Of a DNA stretch of 64,000 nucleotides, positions 1 through 8,994 are shown one piece after another. The position numbers were made by a program, and so were the translations under genes. The stretch is taken from positions 3,452,001 to 3,516,000 of the forward strand of contig NZ_CP117835.1 in NCBI RefSeq assembly GCF_029094545.1, given 5' to 3'. This DNA comes from Alkalihalophilus pseudofirmus (GTDB lineage Bacteria > Bacillota > Bacilli > Bacillales > Bacillaceae_D). The number at the start of each line of letters is the position of its first letter. Position 1 is the stretch's first letter. The notes under the pieces were generated by a model, which made no database searches, was not told the origin of the DNA, and saw only the letters and a program-made list of their open reading frames with translations.

Positions 1-19
1 AAAAAAATTCACAAATTTG

Positions 20-48
20 TTGTTATTTACTGTATAACTCGTTATAAT
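20..48 (+). promoter_or_regulatory. Promoter of the tetR-yutJ reading frame
   Basis: A sigma-A-type promoter is visible: -35 TTGTTA at 20-25, a 17-nt spacer, and a perfect -10 TATAAT at 43-48. It lies just upstream of the palindrome at 55-66 and of the start codon at 85, so the operator would overlap the transcription start. Confidence 0.65.
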
Positions 49-54
49 CAAAAC

Positions 55-66
55 TGACCAGGGTCA
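55..66. promoter_or_regulatory. Probable TetR operator (perfect 12-bp palindrome)
   Basis: TGACCAGGGTCA is a perfect palindrome (TGACC-AG-GGTCA) placed 7 nt downstream of the -10 box and 18 nt before the start codon. TetR-family repressors commonly bind such sites in their own promoters, so autoregulation by the TetR domain encoded directly downstream is the simplest reading. This is inference from position and symmetry. Confidence 0.55.
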
Positions 67-84
67 TTTTTAAGGAGCGACGAC

Positions 85-1728
85 ATGAGTGAGAGAGCAA
101 AGAAAACACAAACGAAAAAGAGAATTGAACAAGCAGCCAGAGAACTATTTCTTGAAAAAGGTTTCTCTCATACGACTGTCTTAGAGATCACAAAGGCAGC
201 TAATGTCGCAAAAGGTACGTTCTTTAATTATTTTCCTACTAAAGAATCCATTATGCAATCGCTTGCAACCGAACGGATACAAGCTGCGCTTCCATACATT
301 GAACAGCCTAATCTGAGGACTCTTCCTCTCGGGGTACGTATTCGCTCTTATCTTCAATTTATTTTAAGTGATTATGACATTCACCCTGCATTAACCATTC
401 AAATTTGGAAGCATGTGATCGAGGATGAACAACTGCTTCTCCCACATTGGGAAACCCTGTTATCTCAAGCAGAAGAAACAGGTTATATTCGTTCTTCTAT
501 TCCTATTAAAACGTGGTCGCACATTATAAACAGTCATGTTTCGTATGGTTTACAAACGTTTGCGAAAGAACCTACAAAAGCTCAGTTACTTTCTAAAATT
601 ATGGACCTTATCCATGCCAGTTTAGAATCTATTACAGAGCAAAGGAGATACTCACTTATGAAAAAACTTGTTGTTTTAGGTGCAGGATATGGCGGTATGC
701 GTATTTTACAGCGCCTCTTACCGAATGATCTGCCAAATGACGTTGAGATTACACTGATTGACCGACTGCCTTATCACTGTCTGAAAACGGAATACTATGC
801 TCTTGCAGCAGGAACAGCAGCAGATCATCATCTGCGCGTTCAATTTCCAGAAGACTCTCGTCTGAACATTAAATACGAAACGATTTCAGAAATCCATTTA
901 AACGATAAAACCGTTGAATTAAGCAACGGGGAGTTTGTTCCTTATGACCAGTTAATTATCGGTCTTGGCTGTGAAGATAAATACCACGGCGTACCAGGCG
1001 CTAAGGAGCACACATACGGCATTCAAACGATGGAAGCAACAAGACGCACGTATGAAGCCCTCAACAATATCCGCCCGCAAGGTGTCGTATCAATTGTCGG
1101 CGCTGGCTTAAGTGGTGTAGAGCTTGCTAGTGAACTTCGTGAAAGCCGTCCTGATCTAACAATTAAATTATTTGACCGTGGCGAGATCATTCTATCTATG
1201 TTCCCTCGCCGCTTAAGTACGTATGTCCAAAATTGGTTTATTGACCACGGCGTAGAAGTGATTAATAAATCGAATATCACCAAAGTAGAAGAAGGCGCTC
1301 TATACAACCATGATGAGCGTGTTGACACCGATGCTGTCATTTGGACTGCCGGCATTCAGCCAGTAGAAGTTGTTCGCAACCTAGATGTTGAAAAAGATAA
1401 GCAAGGCCGTGTGGTATTAACTCCTCAGCACTTCCTTCCAACAGACGAAAATGTCTTTGTTGTAGGTGACTGTGCGAGCCTTCCGCATGCACCAAGCGCA
1501 CAGCTTGCGGAAGGACAAGCAGAGCAAATTGTAACGATCTTAAAGAAGCAATGGAACAACGAACCGCTTCCTGAGGAACTCCCGCGCATCAAGTTAAAAG
1601 GAGTACTCGGATCACTAGGTAAAAAGCACGGCTTCGGACTAATGGGCGAACGCACCCTGCTAGGCCGAGTGCCACGCGTCCTAAAAAGCGGCGTCCTCTG
1701 GATGTACAAACACCACTCAGGGTCATAA
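85..1728 (+). CDS. yutJ: TetR-family regulator fused in frame to NADH dehydrogenase-like flavoprotein YutJ
   Basis: One uninterrupted 547-codon frame joins two proteins that are normally separate. Residues 1-190 are a TetR/AcrR regulator with an N-terminal helix-turn-helix (around residues 30-50). Residues 192-547 match YutJ, a type II NADH dehydrogenase-like flavoprotein: FAD motif GAGYGG at about 199, NAD motif GAGLSG in the middle, and the second FAD motif VVGDCA near the C-terminus. The upstream start at 85 has AAGGAG 7 nt before it. A second ATG at 658 has its own AAAGGAG (641-647) with 10-nt spacing and begins exactly where YutJ should begin. Either the TetR stop codon was lost and a fusion is made, or YutJ is made mostly from the internal start. 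yutJ also neighbours yuzD and yutI in B. subtilis. Confidence 0.8.
   Translation: MSERAKKTQTKKRIEQAARELFLEKGFSHTTVLEITKAANVAKGTFFNYFPTKESIMQSLATERIQAALPYIEQPNLRTLPLGVRIRSYLQFILSDYDIHPALTIQIWKHVIEDEQLLLPHWETLLSQAEETGYIRSSIPIKTWSHIINSHVSYGLQTFAKEPTKAQLLSKIMDLIHASLESITEQRRYSLMKKLVVLGAGYGGMRILQRLLPNDLPNDVEITLIDRLPYHCLKTEYYALAAGTAADHHLRVQFPEDSRLNIKYETISEIHLNDKTVELSNGEFVPYDQLIIGLGCEDKYHGVPGAKEHTYGIQTMEATRRTYEALNNIRPQGVVSIVGAGLSGVELASELRESRPDLTIKLFDRGEIILSMFPRRLSTYVQNWFIDHGVEVINKSNITKVEEGALYNHDERVDTDAVIWTAGIQPVEVVRNLDVEKDKQGRVVLTPQHFLPTDENVFVVGDCASLPHAPSAQLAEGQAEQIVTILKKQWNNEPLPEELPRIKLKGVLGSLGKKHGFGLMGERTLLGRVPRVLKSGVLWMYKHHSGS
641..660 (+). promoter_or_regulatory. Internal ribosome binding site and start codon for YutJ alone
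   Basis: AAAGGAG at 641-647 is followed by 10 nt and ATG at 658-660, in frame with the upstream TetR reading frame. The protein from this ATG is 356 residues and starts MKKLVVLGAG, the usual beginning of YutJ. It would allow a separate YutJ product despite the missing stop codon between the two domains. Confidence 0.6.
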
Positions 1729-2089
1729 GAAAAGTGGAGGCGAGTGGGCTGGCTTGCAGAAATATGAGGGGCAGGGATATGAAGTCGCTCTTTGACTTCA
1801 TTCGATGCACCGTTATTTCCCGCAAGGCAACGAGCCGGAACTAGACATTAAGAAAGGTGGAAGGGTTCGTTTAGGTATGAGGAGGATGGAGCTTTGGCAA
1901 TGAGAAGCGCTTTTTGCTTCGTTTGACAAAGTGAAGCCACCGATTACCTGAACCCTGCAGCTAGACAAGAAAAGCGGAGGCGACTGCTTTGGCATGCGGT
2001 AAAATAAGGCGAAGCGATTAGAAGCTGTTCTTTAGCTTCGTTCGATTCACCATTTTTACCCGCAGGACAAGGAGCCGAAGCTGAACACC
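1729..2089 (+). repeat. Structured repeat cluster, units A1-B1-C1, directly after the yutJ stop
   Basis: Three units of about 120 bp lie head to tail: A1 1729-1850, B1 1851-1968, C1 1969-2089. Each begins with GAAAAGYGGAGGCG or a close variant and ends with GAGCCGAAGCTAGACA or a variant. The middles differ but each can fold into a long hairpin; the apical parts are GAAGTC/GACTTC in A, GAAGC/GCTTC in B and GAAGCT/AGCTTC in C. The first unit starts one base after the yutJ stop codon. Copies of A, B and C recur at 15397-15813, also directly after a stop codon. Confidence 0.8.
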
Positions 2090-2122
2090 AAAAAGCTGTC
2101 CCATTTATGCGGACAGCTTTTT
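2090..2122. terminator. Intrinsic terminator between yutJ and yuzD
   Basis: AAAAAGCTGTCC and GGACAGCTTTTT form a 12-bp stem with a 9-nt loop and T-runs on both strands. It can serve yutJ (+) and the convergent yuzD transcript (-), after the latter has passed through the 21-bp-spaced repeat element. Confidence 0.8.
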
Positions 2123-2124
2123 CC

Positions 2125-2310
2125 CTGTGTATGAAGTGACGCATATACTCTTTGAAATGAATCAATTTCTCTCATCTTAGACGCATAAAAAGGTTGAAAA
2201 GGTACAATTCGTTTTGATTGACGCAATTAAGTATACAAACGACGCAATAACAGTGTGCCACGCGCAATCAGCTTTTCAACCGGCGCATAAACGTGTTGAA
2301 ACGACGCAAT
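2125..2310 (-). repeat. Nine-unit 21-bp phased repeat element, copy 1
   Basis: Read on the minus strand, ATTGCG-like cores (CGCAAT or CGCATA on +) recur at 2304, 2283, 2262, 2242, 2221, 2202, 2181, 2161 and 2139. Spacings are 21, 21, 20, 21, 19, 21, 20 and 22, so the fifth unit is again the 19-bp one. The element begins about 25 nt after the yuzD stop codon and runs into the terminator at 2090-2122, which places it in the yuzD 3' untranslated region in sense orientation. Confidence 0.75.
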
Positions 2311-2334
2311 TAAACACCACAATACGGATCTCGC

Positions 2335-2640
2335 TTATCGACTTTCTTCAATCTTCTCATAAATAGTCTTCAAACGCGGATTTCCTTCCCCTACTACTTC
2401 ATCGTTAAATACAATAAGCGGATAAAAATATTCATCCTCTAAAATAGCATTAACGTAAGACTGATGCTCTTCACCGTAGGTTCCGTGGATATCTACATAG
2501 TCCACTTTCACATTCTCCTGTTCATACTTTCTTGACAGAGCCGCTTCTAGCCACTCTTTGGTCTCATATGCAGTGGGTAAATTAATGCAGCTGGCACATT
2601 TCTCTTCTGCTCCGTACACGACAAGTCTAATTTCGCTCAT
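2335..2640 (-). CDS. yuzD: YuzD family protein (DUF1462)
   Basis: This 101-residue soluble protein matches B. subtilis YuzD. It has a thioredoxin-like N-terminus (VVYGAEEKCASC) with the CASC pair at about residues 16-19, followed by an acidic middle and a VIVFND-like beta segment. The Cys pair suggests a redox or metal-related role, but no activity is established. It lies between yutJ and yutI as in B. subtilis, which supports the assignment. The start is ATG at 2640 following GAAGAGGGGTGCTGTT. No membrane segment or signal peptide is visible. Confidence 0.8.
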   Translation of the reverse strand: MSEIRLVVYGAEEKCASCINLPTAYETKEWLEAALSRKYEQENVKVDYVDIHGTYGEEHQSYVNAILEDEYFYPLIVFNDEVVGEGNPRLKTIYEKIEESR

Positions 2641-2721
2641 AACAGCACCCCTCTTCGTTTACCTATCCTAACCATATCTGTACTTTTAGCATATAGGAAA
2701 CGATAGCGAAAGATCAATCTC

Positions 2722-3489
2722 TTACTTTAAGGAATGGCCTCCATCGGCAATCAAGTTATGGCCGATCACATAGGAAGCATCTTCTGAGGCAAGAAAATAA
2801 ATAATGGAGGCGATCTCATCTGGAGCTGCGCCATACCCTCTTGGGTGCTTTTCGCTAACCTTTTTAAATGAGCATTTTCCTCCATACAGCCAATGAGCGA
2901 GCGGGGTATCTACAAGTCCAGGTGATATGGTATTAATTCTTATTCCCTGCTTAGCGTAGCGAGCGGCTAATGATTTTGTTAACGAAATGAGGGCCGCTTT
3001 TGATGAATTATAAGCAGCTAGTGCAGGGGGGTATGTAGTAGATCCCATAGCAGAAGCTACATTAATAATCGCTGCTCCTTTTTTTCGATCCATCTGTTTC
3101 AACCCATGTTTCATCATCAAAAAAGCAGCTTTCACGTTTGTGTTAAACAACTCGTCCCATTCATCTTCCTAGATTTTCTCAATCATCCCTGCAGCTGGCT
3201 GAACCACTCCTGCATTGTTAACGAGCACATCAATCGATCGAAATGTCATAGAAAGCTCTGCGTACAATCTCTCCACTTCATTTTCACTCCTAATATCGGC
3301 TTGAAAAAAATCGACATGTCCTTTGTACTCACATCGATCAATTTCACTAATAAAGAACGAGCCTTTTTCATAAGATTTACTGACAGCAATCACATGATCT
3401 CCTTCTTTAGCAAAGCGATGAACGGCTGCTTTTCCGATTCCAGAGGTAGCTCCTGTTATTAACACCGCTCTCATCATCATCCCCTCCAC
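2722..3489 (-). pseudogene. Short-chain dehydrogenase/reductase interrupted by an in-frame amber codon
   Basis: The minus-strand frame from 3489 to 2722 encodes a complete 255-residue SDR except for TAG at 3169-3171. The N-terminal part carries the Rossmann glycine motif TGATSGIG and the NNAG motif; the part after the stop continues without a gap (EDEWDELFNTNVKAAF) and contains the catalytic YNSSK and the SPG motif. Both halves are in the same frame, so a single substitution (for example CAG or GAG to TAG) explains the break. A new start at the internal Met near 3150 would lack the cofactor-binding half. This SDR sits where B. subtilis has unrelated genes between yuzD and yutI. Its substrate is unknown. 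Confidence 0.8.
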
Positions 3490-3661
3490 AACATATGTAC
3501 TTTAATTATACATAACTTATACAAAATATGCATGTTTTTCTTAGAGATGGTTGTGGTTCGTTTCACAAAAAATATTCAGCCCATATTTAAATGATCATGG
3601 CAGATTCATGGATTTTTTTCGTGCTGGCTATTATAATATAGATAGAAAGGGGTTGTTAATA

Positions 3662-3901
3662 ATGGCAACAAGTACTGAAATGGTTGAGCAAGTACAGGAA
3701 GTATTAGATAAGCTTCGTCCTTTCTTGCTTCGTGATGGCGGGGACGTTGAACTTGTAGAAGTTGAAGATGGTATCGTTAAAGTTCGTCTTCTTGGTGCAT
3801 GCGGTTCTTGCCCAAGTTCAACAATTACGCTAAAAGCAGGAATTGAACGCGCTCTTCTTGAAGAAGTTCCTGGCGTAAAAGAAATCGAGCAAGTATTTTA
3901 A
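3662..3901 (+). CDS. yutI: NifU-like Fe-S scaffold protein YutI
   Basis: This 79-residue protein is a NifU C-terminal domain (Nfu). The CGSCPSS segment supplies the CxxC pair that binds a transferable Fe-S cluster at the interface of a dimer, delivering clusters to apoproteins downstream of the Suf machinery encoded at 31-36 kb. The ATG at 3662 is chosen over upstream alternatives because GAAAGGGG lies 11 nt before it and the family starts here. An extension back to 3551 is possible in frame but contains no recognised domain. A TATAAT at about 3635 is a plausible -10 element. The gene is followed by a strong bidirectional terminator. Confidence 0.9.
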   Translation: MATSTEMVEQVQEVLDKLRPFLLRDGGDVELVEVEDGIVKVRLLGACGSCPSSTITLKAGIERALLEEVPGVKEIEQVF

Positions 3902-3943
3902 TGTAAGCTATTCGTATTGAGTAAGATCGATACTGCTTCATAA

Positions 3944-3972
3944 TAAAAAGCCCGCAGCTGCGGGCTTTTTTC
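3944..3972. terminator. Bidirectional terminator between yutI and the SplA-like gene
   Basis: AAAAAGCCCGCAGCTGCGGGCTTTTTT is a near-perfect palindrome with T-runs on both strands, placed between two convergent genes. Confidence 0.9.
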
Positions 3973-3974
3973 AT

Positions 3975-4205
3975 TTACATAAAATAATCATCGTAAGAGG
4001 CTTCTGCTTCTTCATAGGAAGAAAAAATAGCATCGTCTTCTTCAATGGGATGGTAATAATCAAATAAGACAAGAGACATCTGGCCTGGATTCATTGGATC
4101 TAGGGCAATCGTTGCCTCTTGAATAGAGGAGACAGTCGGCGTGTGTGGATTCCTATAGATCACATATACCGACTGCCCTTCATGTAATTGATTCATATCA
4201 AGCAT
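3975..4205 (-). CDS. SplA-like small regulatory protein
   Basis: A 76-residue acidic protein with the segment VYVIYRNPHTPTVSSIQEA and a C-terminal YHPIEEDDAIF region, which I recognise as the SplA family. In B. subtilis SplA negatively regulates splB, the spore photoproduct lyase gene, but no splB is present here. The start is placed at ATG 4205 because AAAGGAG lies 8 nt upstream; the in-frame GTG at 4214 would overlap that ribosome binding site. It stands alone, convergent to yutI and upstream of the thrB end. The family assignment is from memory of SplA, so moderate confidence. Confidence 0.6.
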   Translation of the reverse strand: MLDMNQLHEGQSVYVIYRNPHTPTVSSIQEATIALDPMNPGQMSLVLFDYYHPIEEDDAIFSSYEEAEASYDDYFM

Positions 4206-4294
4206 AGCGGACACTCCTTTTCATGGCTGATGATTATGGTTTGCCCGACTATGCTTGAACTATTCATATGAAAATGTTTAGGCTGGAACTTAGA

Positions 4295-5215
4295 TTAAGC
4301 TTCTCGTAAATAGCTCGGAACCTTGACACAGACCCCGTGCTTAGCAGGGGCTAAAACATCAATTTCAAAGTCTGGGAAACGTTTCGAGAGTACTTCTTTC
4401 ACTGCTTCCCCGCGATTTAGAGGGGCTAAGCAGAAAATTGTTGGACCAGCACCGCTTAATGCTGCACCATATGCATCCGTATCCTCGCGCACGACATCAA
4501 TCACATCTTGCAGGTGCGGGACCAGCTCTCCTCGGTATGGATGATGAAAGATGTCTGCACTCATCATCTCTCCAGCTAAGCTGAAATTGCCCTGAAGAAG
4601 CGCAGCGACTAACACATTAGCTACCCCGCTCCCTCTGACAGCTTTTTTGTACGGAAGGGATTCAGGCAGCACCCCACGAGCTTTTTTCGTTAACAGCTCG
4701 TGCTTTGGAATGACAACGACTAGATCAACTTCAGGCACTCCTCCATACAGAACATGCGTCGCTTCCTCTGTGTGAGTGCCGATAACAAGTCCTCCATATA
4801 CAGAGGCTGCTACATTATCAGGGTGACCCTCCCAAAGACTCGACAGGCGCACTTTCTCTTCAGGAGATAGAACATTATTCATTTGTTGATTAGCAAGCTC
4901 TATTCCAGCTACAATCGCAGCAGCACTGCTTCCTAGACCTCTTGTTAACGGAATATCGCTTGTCATCTCGACTTCACAAGGGGTGAGCATATAGCCGTAT
5001 GTATCAGCTACGTGTTTTGCCACTTTGTAAATAAGGTTCTCTTCATCAGTTGGAACGCCTTTGAGATCCGGTGATTCAGAATAAAACGACCAAGCATCTG
5101 CGGGTTTTGCGACTAACGTTAAATATCGATCAACCGCAAGTCCTACAGAATCAAATCCAGGGCCTAGGTTTGCCGTGCTGCCAGGAACCGTAATCATAAA
5201 AGGTTCAACGCTCAC
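4295..5215 (-). CDS. thrB: Homoserine kinase
   Basis: This 306-residue GHMP kinase phosphorylates homoserine to O-phosphohomoserine, the substrate of ThrC encoded just upstream in the operon. The ATP-binding motif [12 protein letters not shown] (around residue 90) and the C-terminal [10 protein letters not shown] motif are intact. The start codon is GTG at 5213-5215, overlapping the thrC stop by 4 nt (GTGA), with GGAGG 9 nt upstream inside thrC, so translation is probably coupled. It is the last gene of hom-thrC-thrB. Length is as expected for the family. Confidence 0.95.
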   Translation of the reverse strand: MSVEPFMITVPGSTANLGPGFDSVGLAVDRYLTLVAKPADAWSFYSESPDLKGVPTDEENLIYKVAKHVADTYGYMLTPCEVEMTSDIPLTRGLGSSAAAIVAGIELANQQMNNVLSPEEKVRLSSLWEGHPDNVAASVYGGLVIGTHTEEATHVLYGGVPEVDLVVVIPKHELLTKKARGVLPESLPYKKAVRGSGVANVLVAALLQGNFSLAGEMMSADIFHHPYRGELVPHLQDVIDVVREDTDAYGAALSGAGPTIFCLAPLNRGEAVKEVLSKRFPDFEIDVLAPAKHGVCVKVPSYLREA

Positions 5216-6276
5216 AGCTTAACCCCTCCTTTAATATGAGATAAGAATGCATCCTTTTCATTAGGAAGAACCGTTGGTTTAACAGCTACTGTATCCATTG
5301 CTGTGCTTGGATCTTTTAAGCCGTTTCCTGTTAACACACATACAATCTTTGAGCCTTTCTTTAATTCACCTGAAGCAAGCTGCTTTTTCACACCTGCTAA
5401 TGAAGCGCAAGATGCCGGTTCAGCAAATACCCCTTCACGCTTAGCTAAAAGTTGATACGCCTCTAAAATTTCTTCATCTGTTACATAATCAATGGCTCCA
5501 TTTGAATCATTAGCTGCAGTTACCGCTTGAGACCAGCTGGCAGGATTTCCGATACGAATGGCTGTAGCAACGGTTTCAGGCTCTTCAATAACTTCATCAC
5601 GAACAATCGCGGCTGCTCCCTCTGCCTCAAACCCACGCATTTCAGGAAGGCCCGTACCTTTCTTTTCGTGGTATTCGTTAAACCCTTTCCAATACGCTGT
5701 AATATTTCCGGCATTTCCTACAGGGATTGCAAGTACATCCGGCGCTTGCCCAAGTGCATCACATACTTCAAATGCAGCCGTTTTCTGCCCTTCAATTCGA
5801 TAAGGGTTTACCGAGTTTACCAGCGTAATCGGCTCCGTTTCACTAATTGCACGAACAATTTCAAGCGCATGATCAAAGTTTCCTTTAATCTCGATGACTT
5901 CAGCCCCGTACATGACAGCTTGTGCTAATTTACCAAGAGCAATTTTGCCTTCAGGGATAACGACAATACATCTCATGCCAAGACGCGCACCGTAAGCCGC
6001 AGCCGCTGCTGACGTATTTCCTGTTGAAGCACAAATAATTGTGTCACTGCCTTCTTCCTTTGCTTTCGCAACAGCCATGACCATTCCGCGATCTTTAAAA
6101 GAACCAGTCGGGTTTGCCCCTTCTACCTTAACATATAGCTCCACTCCCCATTCCTTTGACAGAGTTTCAAGAGGGATCAAAGGAGTATTTCCTTCTTTTA
6201 ACGTTAACATTGGCGTTTTGTCATTCACTGGTAAAAATTCTTTATATTCATGAAGTAACCCATTCCATTTGCTCAT
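5212..6276 (-). CDS. thrC: Threonine synthase
   Basis: This 354-residue PLP enzyme converts O-phosphohomoserine to threonine. The PLP lysine is K61 in [11 protein letters not shown], and the phosphate-binding loop GNAGN is visible in the middle of the protein. Length corresponds to the short (Bacillus-type) threonine synthase. Its ATG follows GGAGGACAATAAATA and lies 3 nt after the hom stop, and its stop overlaps the thrB start, so the three genes form a tight operon. Confidence 0.96.
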   Translation of the reverse strand: MSKWNGLLHEYKEFLPVNDKTPMLTLKEGNTPLIPLETLSKEWGVELYVKVEGANPTGSFKDRGMVMAVAKAKEEGSDTIICASTGNTSAAAAAYGARLGMRCIVVIPEGKIALGKLAQAVMYGAEVIEIKGNFDHALEIVRAISETEPITLVNSVNPYRIEGQKTAAFEVCDALGQAPDVLAIPVGNAGNITAYWKGFNEYHEKKGTGLPEMRGFEAEGAAAIVRDEVIEEPETVATAIRIGNPASWSQAVTAANDSNGAIDYVTDEEILEAYQLLAKREGVFAEPASCASLAGVKKQLASGELKKGSKIVCVLTGNGLKDPSTAMDTVAVKPTVLPNEKDAFLSHIKGGVKL

Positions 6277-6279
6277 TAT

Positions 6280-7575
6280 TTATTGTCCTCCCTCAACACG
6301 GTAGCTGCTCTCTACGTTTTCTACAACCTCAAGCGCTTGTAAACGTTCATATAATTCCTGATAATTCTCTTTGCTTGTATGATGCGTAATAACAATAACT
6401 TCAGCTTCTTCTCCCCCATCTAGCGGAAGCTGCAGAAGCTTCTCAAAGCTGACTTCATATTCTGCAAATAACGAAGTAATAGCAGAGAATGTACCTGCTT
6501 TATCTGTCACTCTCATTCGTAAGAAATACTTAGAATCAATTTCCTTATCTTCTTTAAGTACCTTCTCATGAAGCGGCGCATGAACGGTATGACCATTCAC
6601 TCCTAAGCGCATGTTCTTCATCACTGTCACTAAATCTGAAACCACTGCTGTTGCTGTCGGCAGCGAGCCAGCACCTGGGCCATAGAACATTGTCTCTCCA
6701 ACTGCTTCTCCGTAAACATAAACGGCATTGTATTCATTATTTACAGCAGCTAGCGGATGGTCATTTGGCAGAAGTGTCGGTCCTACACTTACTTCAATTC
6801 GGTCATCATCACGCTTAGCGATACCGATTAATTTCATTGTATAACCAAGCTGTTCACAGTAATGAAGGTCGCGATCCGTTACTTGTGAAATCCCTTTGAC
6901 TGAGACATCTTCAAGACTAACATCCATCGAGAACCCTAAAGTAGAAAGAATTGCCATCTTTCTTGCAGCATCTAATCCTTCCACATCAGAAGTCGGATCA
7001 CTTTCTGCAAAACCCAATTCCTGCGCTTGGGCTAATACATCTAAGTATGGACTTCCTTCTTGCGACATCTTTGTTAAGATATAGTTTGTTGTCCCATTCA
7101 CAATCCCCATCATCTTTGTAATCCGATCAGCCGCTAAGCCGTCAGCTAAGCTTCTCAAAATAGGAATTCCTCCAGCTACACTTGCCTCATAAAACAGGTC
7201 ACAGCCGTTTTCTGAAGCGAGATGCAAAAGCTCTGCTCCGTACAGTGCCATTAAATCTTTATTTGCAGTTACGACATGCTTTTTATTTTTTAGGGCATTG
7301 GCAAGATGTTCTTTCGTATCTTCCACACCGCCCATCACTTCAATCACCACATCAATCTCTGGGTCGCAGCATACTTCCGCAGGGTCTGTTGTCAGCCAGT
7401 TTTCCTCAACTTCAACTCCACGTTTCTTATCTATATCACGAACAAGCACCTTGGCCACATTTACAGCGCATCCTACTTGATGCTTTAATTCCTGCTGGTG
7501 CTGTTTAATAATCGAAATAACCCCTGTTCCTACCGTTCCAAGTCCTAATAACCCTACATTGATGCCTTGTTTCAT
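6280..7575 (-). CDS. hom: Homoserine dehydrogenase with C-terminal ACT domain
   Basis: The 431-residue enzyme reduces aspartate semialdehyde to homoserine, the branch point to threonine and methionine. The NAD(P)-binding motif GLLGLGTVG is at the N-terminus, the catalytic domain with GIVNGTTNYIL follows, and the last 80 residues (about 350-430) form an ACT domain, which in this family gives feedback sensitivity to threonine. The start at 7575 is chosen because GGAG lies 5-9 nt upstream and it gives the usual length; a 45-residue in-frame extension to 7710 runs across the promoter and is unlikely to be translated. First gene of hom-thrC-thrB. Confidence 0.95.
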   Translation of the reverse strand: MKQGINVGLLGLGTVGTGVISIIKQHQQELKHQVGCAVNVAKVLVRDIDKKRGVEVEENWLTTDPAEVCCDPEIDVVIEVMGGVEDTKEHLANALKNKKHVVTANKDLMALYGAELLHLASENGCDLFYEASVAGGIPILRSLADGLAADRITKMMGIVNGTTNYILTKMSQEGSPYLDVLAQAQELGFAESDPTSDVEGLDAARKMAILSTLGFSMDVSLEDVSVKGISQVTDRDLHYCEQLGYTMKLIGIAKRDDDRIEVSVGPTLLPNDHPLAAVNNEYNAVYVYGEAVGETMFYGPGAGSLPTATAVVSDLVTVMKNMRLGVNGHTVHAPLHEKVLKEDKEIDSKYFLRMRVTDKAGTFSAITSLFAEYEVSFEKLLQLPLDGGEEAEVIVITHHTSKENYQELYERLQALEVVENVESSYRVEGGQ

Positions 7576-7659
7576 TTCTGCTCCACTCCAATCCAAACTA
7601 TACGATCTGTTTCTCTGTTTTGTTCCTCTAAAAAGAACATTTGTATTTGTATAAAGGAC

Positions 7660-7688
7660 ATTATAAGATGAATTTTCATTTAAAACAA
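7660..7688 (-). promoter_or_regulatory. Promoter of hom-thrC-thrB
   Basis: On the minus strand TTGTTT (7683-7688) and a perfect TATAAT (7660-7665) are separated by 17 nt. The spacer contains the palindrome ATGAATTTTCAT (ATGAAAATTCAT on the minus strand), a possible operator. I see no T-box or S-box in the leader. Confidence 0.7.
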
Positions 7689-7770
7689 GGGGTATTTTGT
7701 AAATGTTCAAACAATTTCAATATATCATACCACATTATCCATTTATCGCCCTCAATTAAATACACGCACT

Positions 7771-7797
7771 AAAAAAACCGCCTATAAAAAGGCGGCT
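7771..7797 (-). terminator. Terminator of yutH
   Basis: On the minus strand CCGCCT and AGGCGG form the stem, followed by a run of seven T residues. It separates yutH from the hom promoter. Confidence 0.85.
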
Positions 7798-7811
7798 TCC
7801 TTTGCATTTGA

Positions 7812-8849
7812 CTATAACCATTCTACATTTGGAGTTCTTGAGGAGGTTTTAGGAATCCGTATCATCTCTGAAAATTGCTTTAAAAATTGTTCGTTTTCTC
7901 CTTCTTGTTCAATTAAGGAGAAAAACACCTGACCATGCTCTTGTTTATCCTCATTTATTTGGGCCCGGTAGTAGTTCTCAATCGACTCAAAATAATGTAC
8001 AGGGAAAAGCAGCCGAGCATAGGTTAATCTCCAAGCATACGTGCTTAAAGGTTCATATTGCTCATAGCCTTCAATAAATGAATGCACATCTTCCCAATTA
8101 TTATTACGGCTTAGCGCCTGATCGTAGCGCTTTTGTCTAATCCACTCTGCGATATCTCGGCAAGGATGATCATATACAAATTCTGTCGGTCGTTTTATGA
8201 TGCCGCCTCGTGTAGATGTCACAAGCCATGTTTGATCTGTAAATCGTCTATGACATACCGTCCCTTGCTCCTTGTCATGAGCAGGATCATCAAGCCTTGC
8301 ATCGACCGCATATTGAATCGCATTTTCTGTAAGACCCATATAATATGGGTAAGAGTACAAAAAAGCCTCATCAACATAGGATCTTGGCTGCTCATAACTA
8401 ATCTGTTGATACCAGCCCTCAAGCTGCTCAAGTCTCTTCTCCCATAACTTATGCCACTGTCCAAAATAGTCATGCGATTTCCTCGTTTGAGGCATTTGCT
8501 TTCCGTAATAATGAATCGTAGCTAAGTGACCGCCAATGTCATAACTAGATTCTAAGTGGAGGCCTCCATTTCGCTCAGGTTCAGGCATTTCAAATAAATA
8601 AACTTCCTGCCCGTCAATCAGTCCGACATTTCCGTTTGATTTCGTTTTTTGCAAAGTGAGCATAGAAGCATCGCCAATCGAACGGTAATATTCAGCATAA
8701 TCAAGCATTTCTTGTTCTTTTGAAGCACAATCTTCTTTTGGAAAGAATACATACGACTTCCCGCCGGCTTCAAATCCTTCAAAGTCTCCTAAAGCAAAAC
8801 GCGAGTCACAATAAAGCCCGTACTGATCATATACATTGCGCTCAAACAC
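7812..8849 (-). CDS. yutH: Spore coat-associated protein YutH (CotS-like)
   Basis: This protein of about 345 residues resembles YutH, a member of the CotS/YsxE group with a kinase-like (APH-type) fold that is found in spore coats. The features that support it are overall composition, the central HDKEQGTVCHRRF segment where a catalytic loop would lie, and its position next to hom and pgpA as in B. subtilis. The GTG at 8849 is preferred as start because AAGGAGGGG lies 6 nt upstream; the ATG at 8873 would put that site inside the gene. No signal peptide or membrane helix is visible. Enzymatic activity is not known. Confidence 0.85.
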   Translation of the reverse strand: MFERNVYDQYGLYCDSRFALGDFEGFEAGGKSYVFFPKEDCASKEQEMLDYAEYYRSIGDASMLTLQKTKSNGNVGLIDGQEVYLFEMPEPERNGGLHLESSYDIGGHLATIHYYGKQMPQTRKSHDYFGQWHKLWEKRLEQLEGWYQQISYEQPRSYVDEAFLYSYPYYMGLTENAIQYAVDARLDDPAHDKEQGTVCHRRFTDQTWLVTSTRGGIIKRPTEFVYDHPCRDIAEWIRQKRYDQALSRNNNWEDVHSFIEGYEQYEPLSTYAWRLTYARLLFPVHYFESIENYYRAQINEDKQEHGQVFFSLIEQEGENEQFLKQFSEMIRIPKTSSRTPNVEWL

Positions 8850-8994
8850 ACTTTTCCCCTCCTTGCCATACACACCTTTTATCTAGTCTATGACCCATCT
8901 GCATAAAATGTGTTCAACTCCCGTAGACTAGTAATAATCATTTTGTCTCCACACCAAGTGTTGATAAGGTGAACCGAACGCTGGAGGGGATTTT

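Noticed and set aside
3975-4205. Spore photoproduct lyase operon
   Set aside because: Only a SplA-like frame is present; no splB lies nearby.
7576-7660. T-box or other riboswitch upstream of hom
   Set aside because: The leader is short and no AGGGTGGNACCGCG or comparable motif is present.
7576-7710. 45-residue N-terminal extension of hom
   Set aside because: It runs across the promoter -10 and beyond the family start; a proper ribosome binding site exists at the MKQG start.
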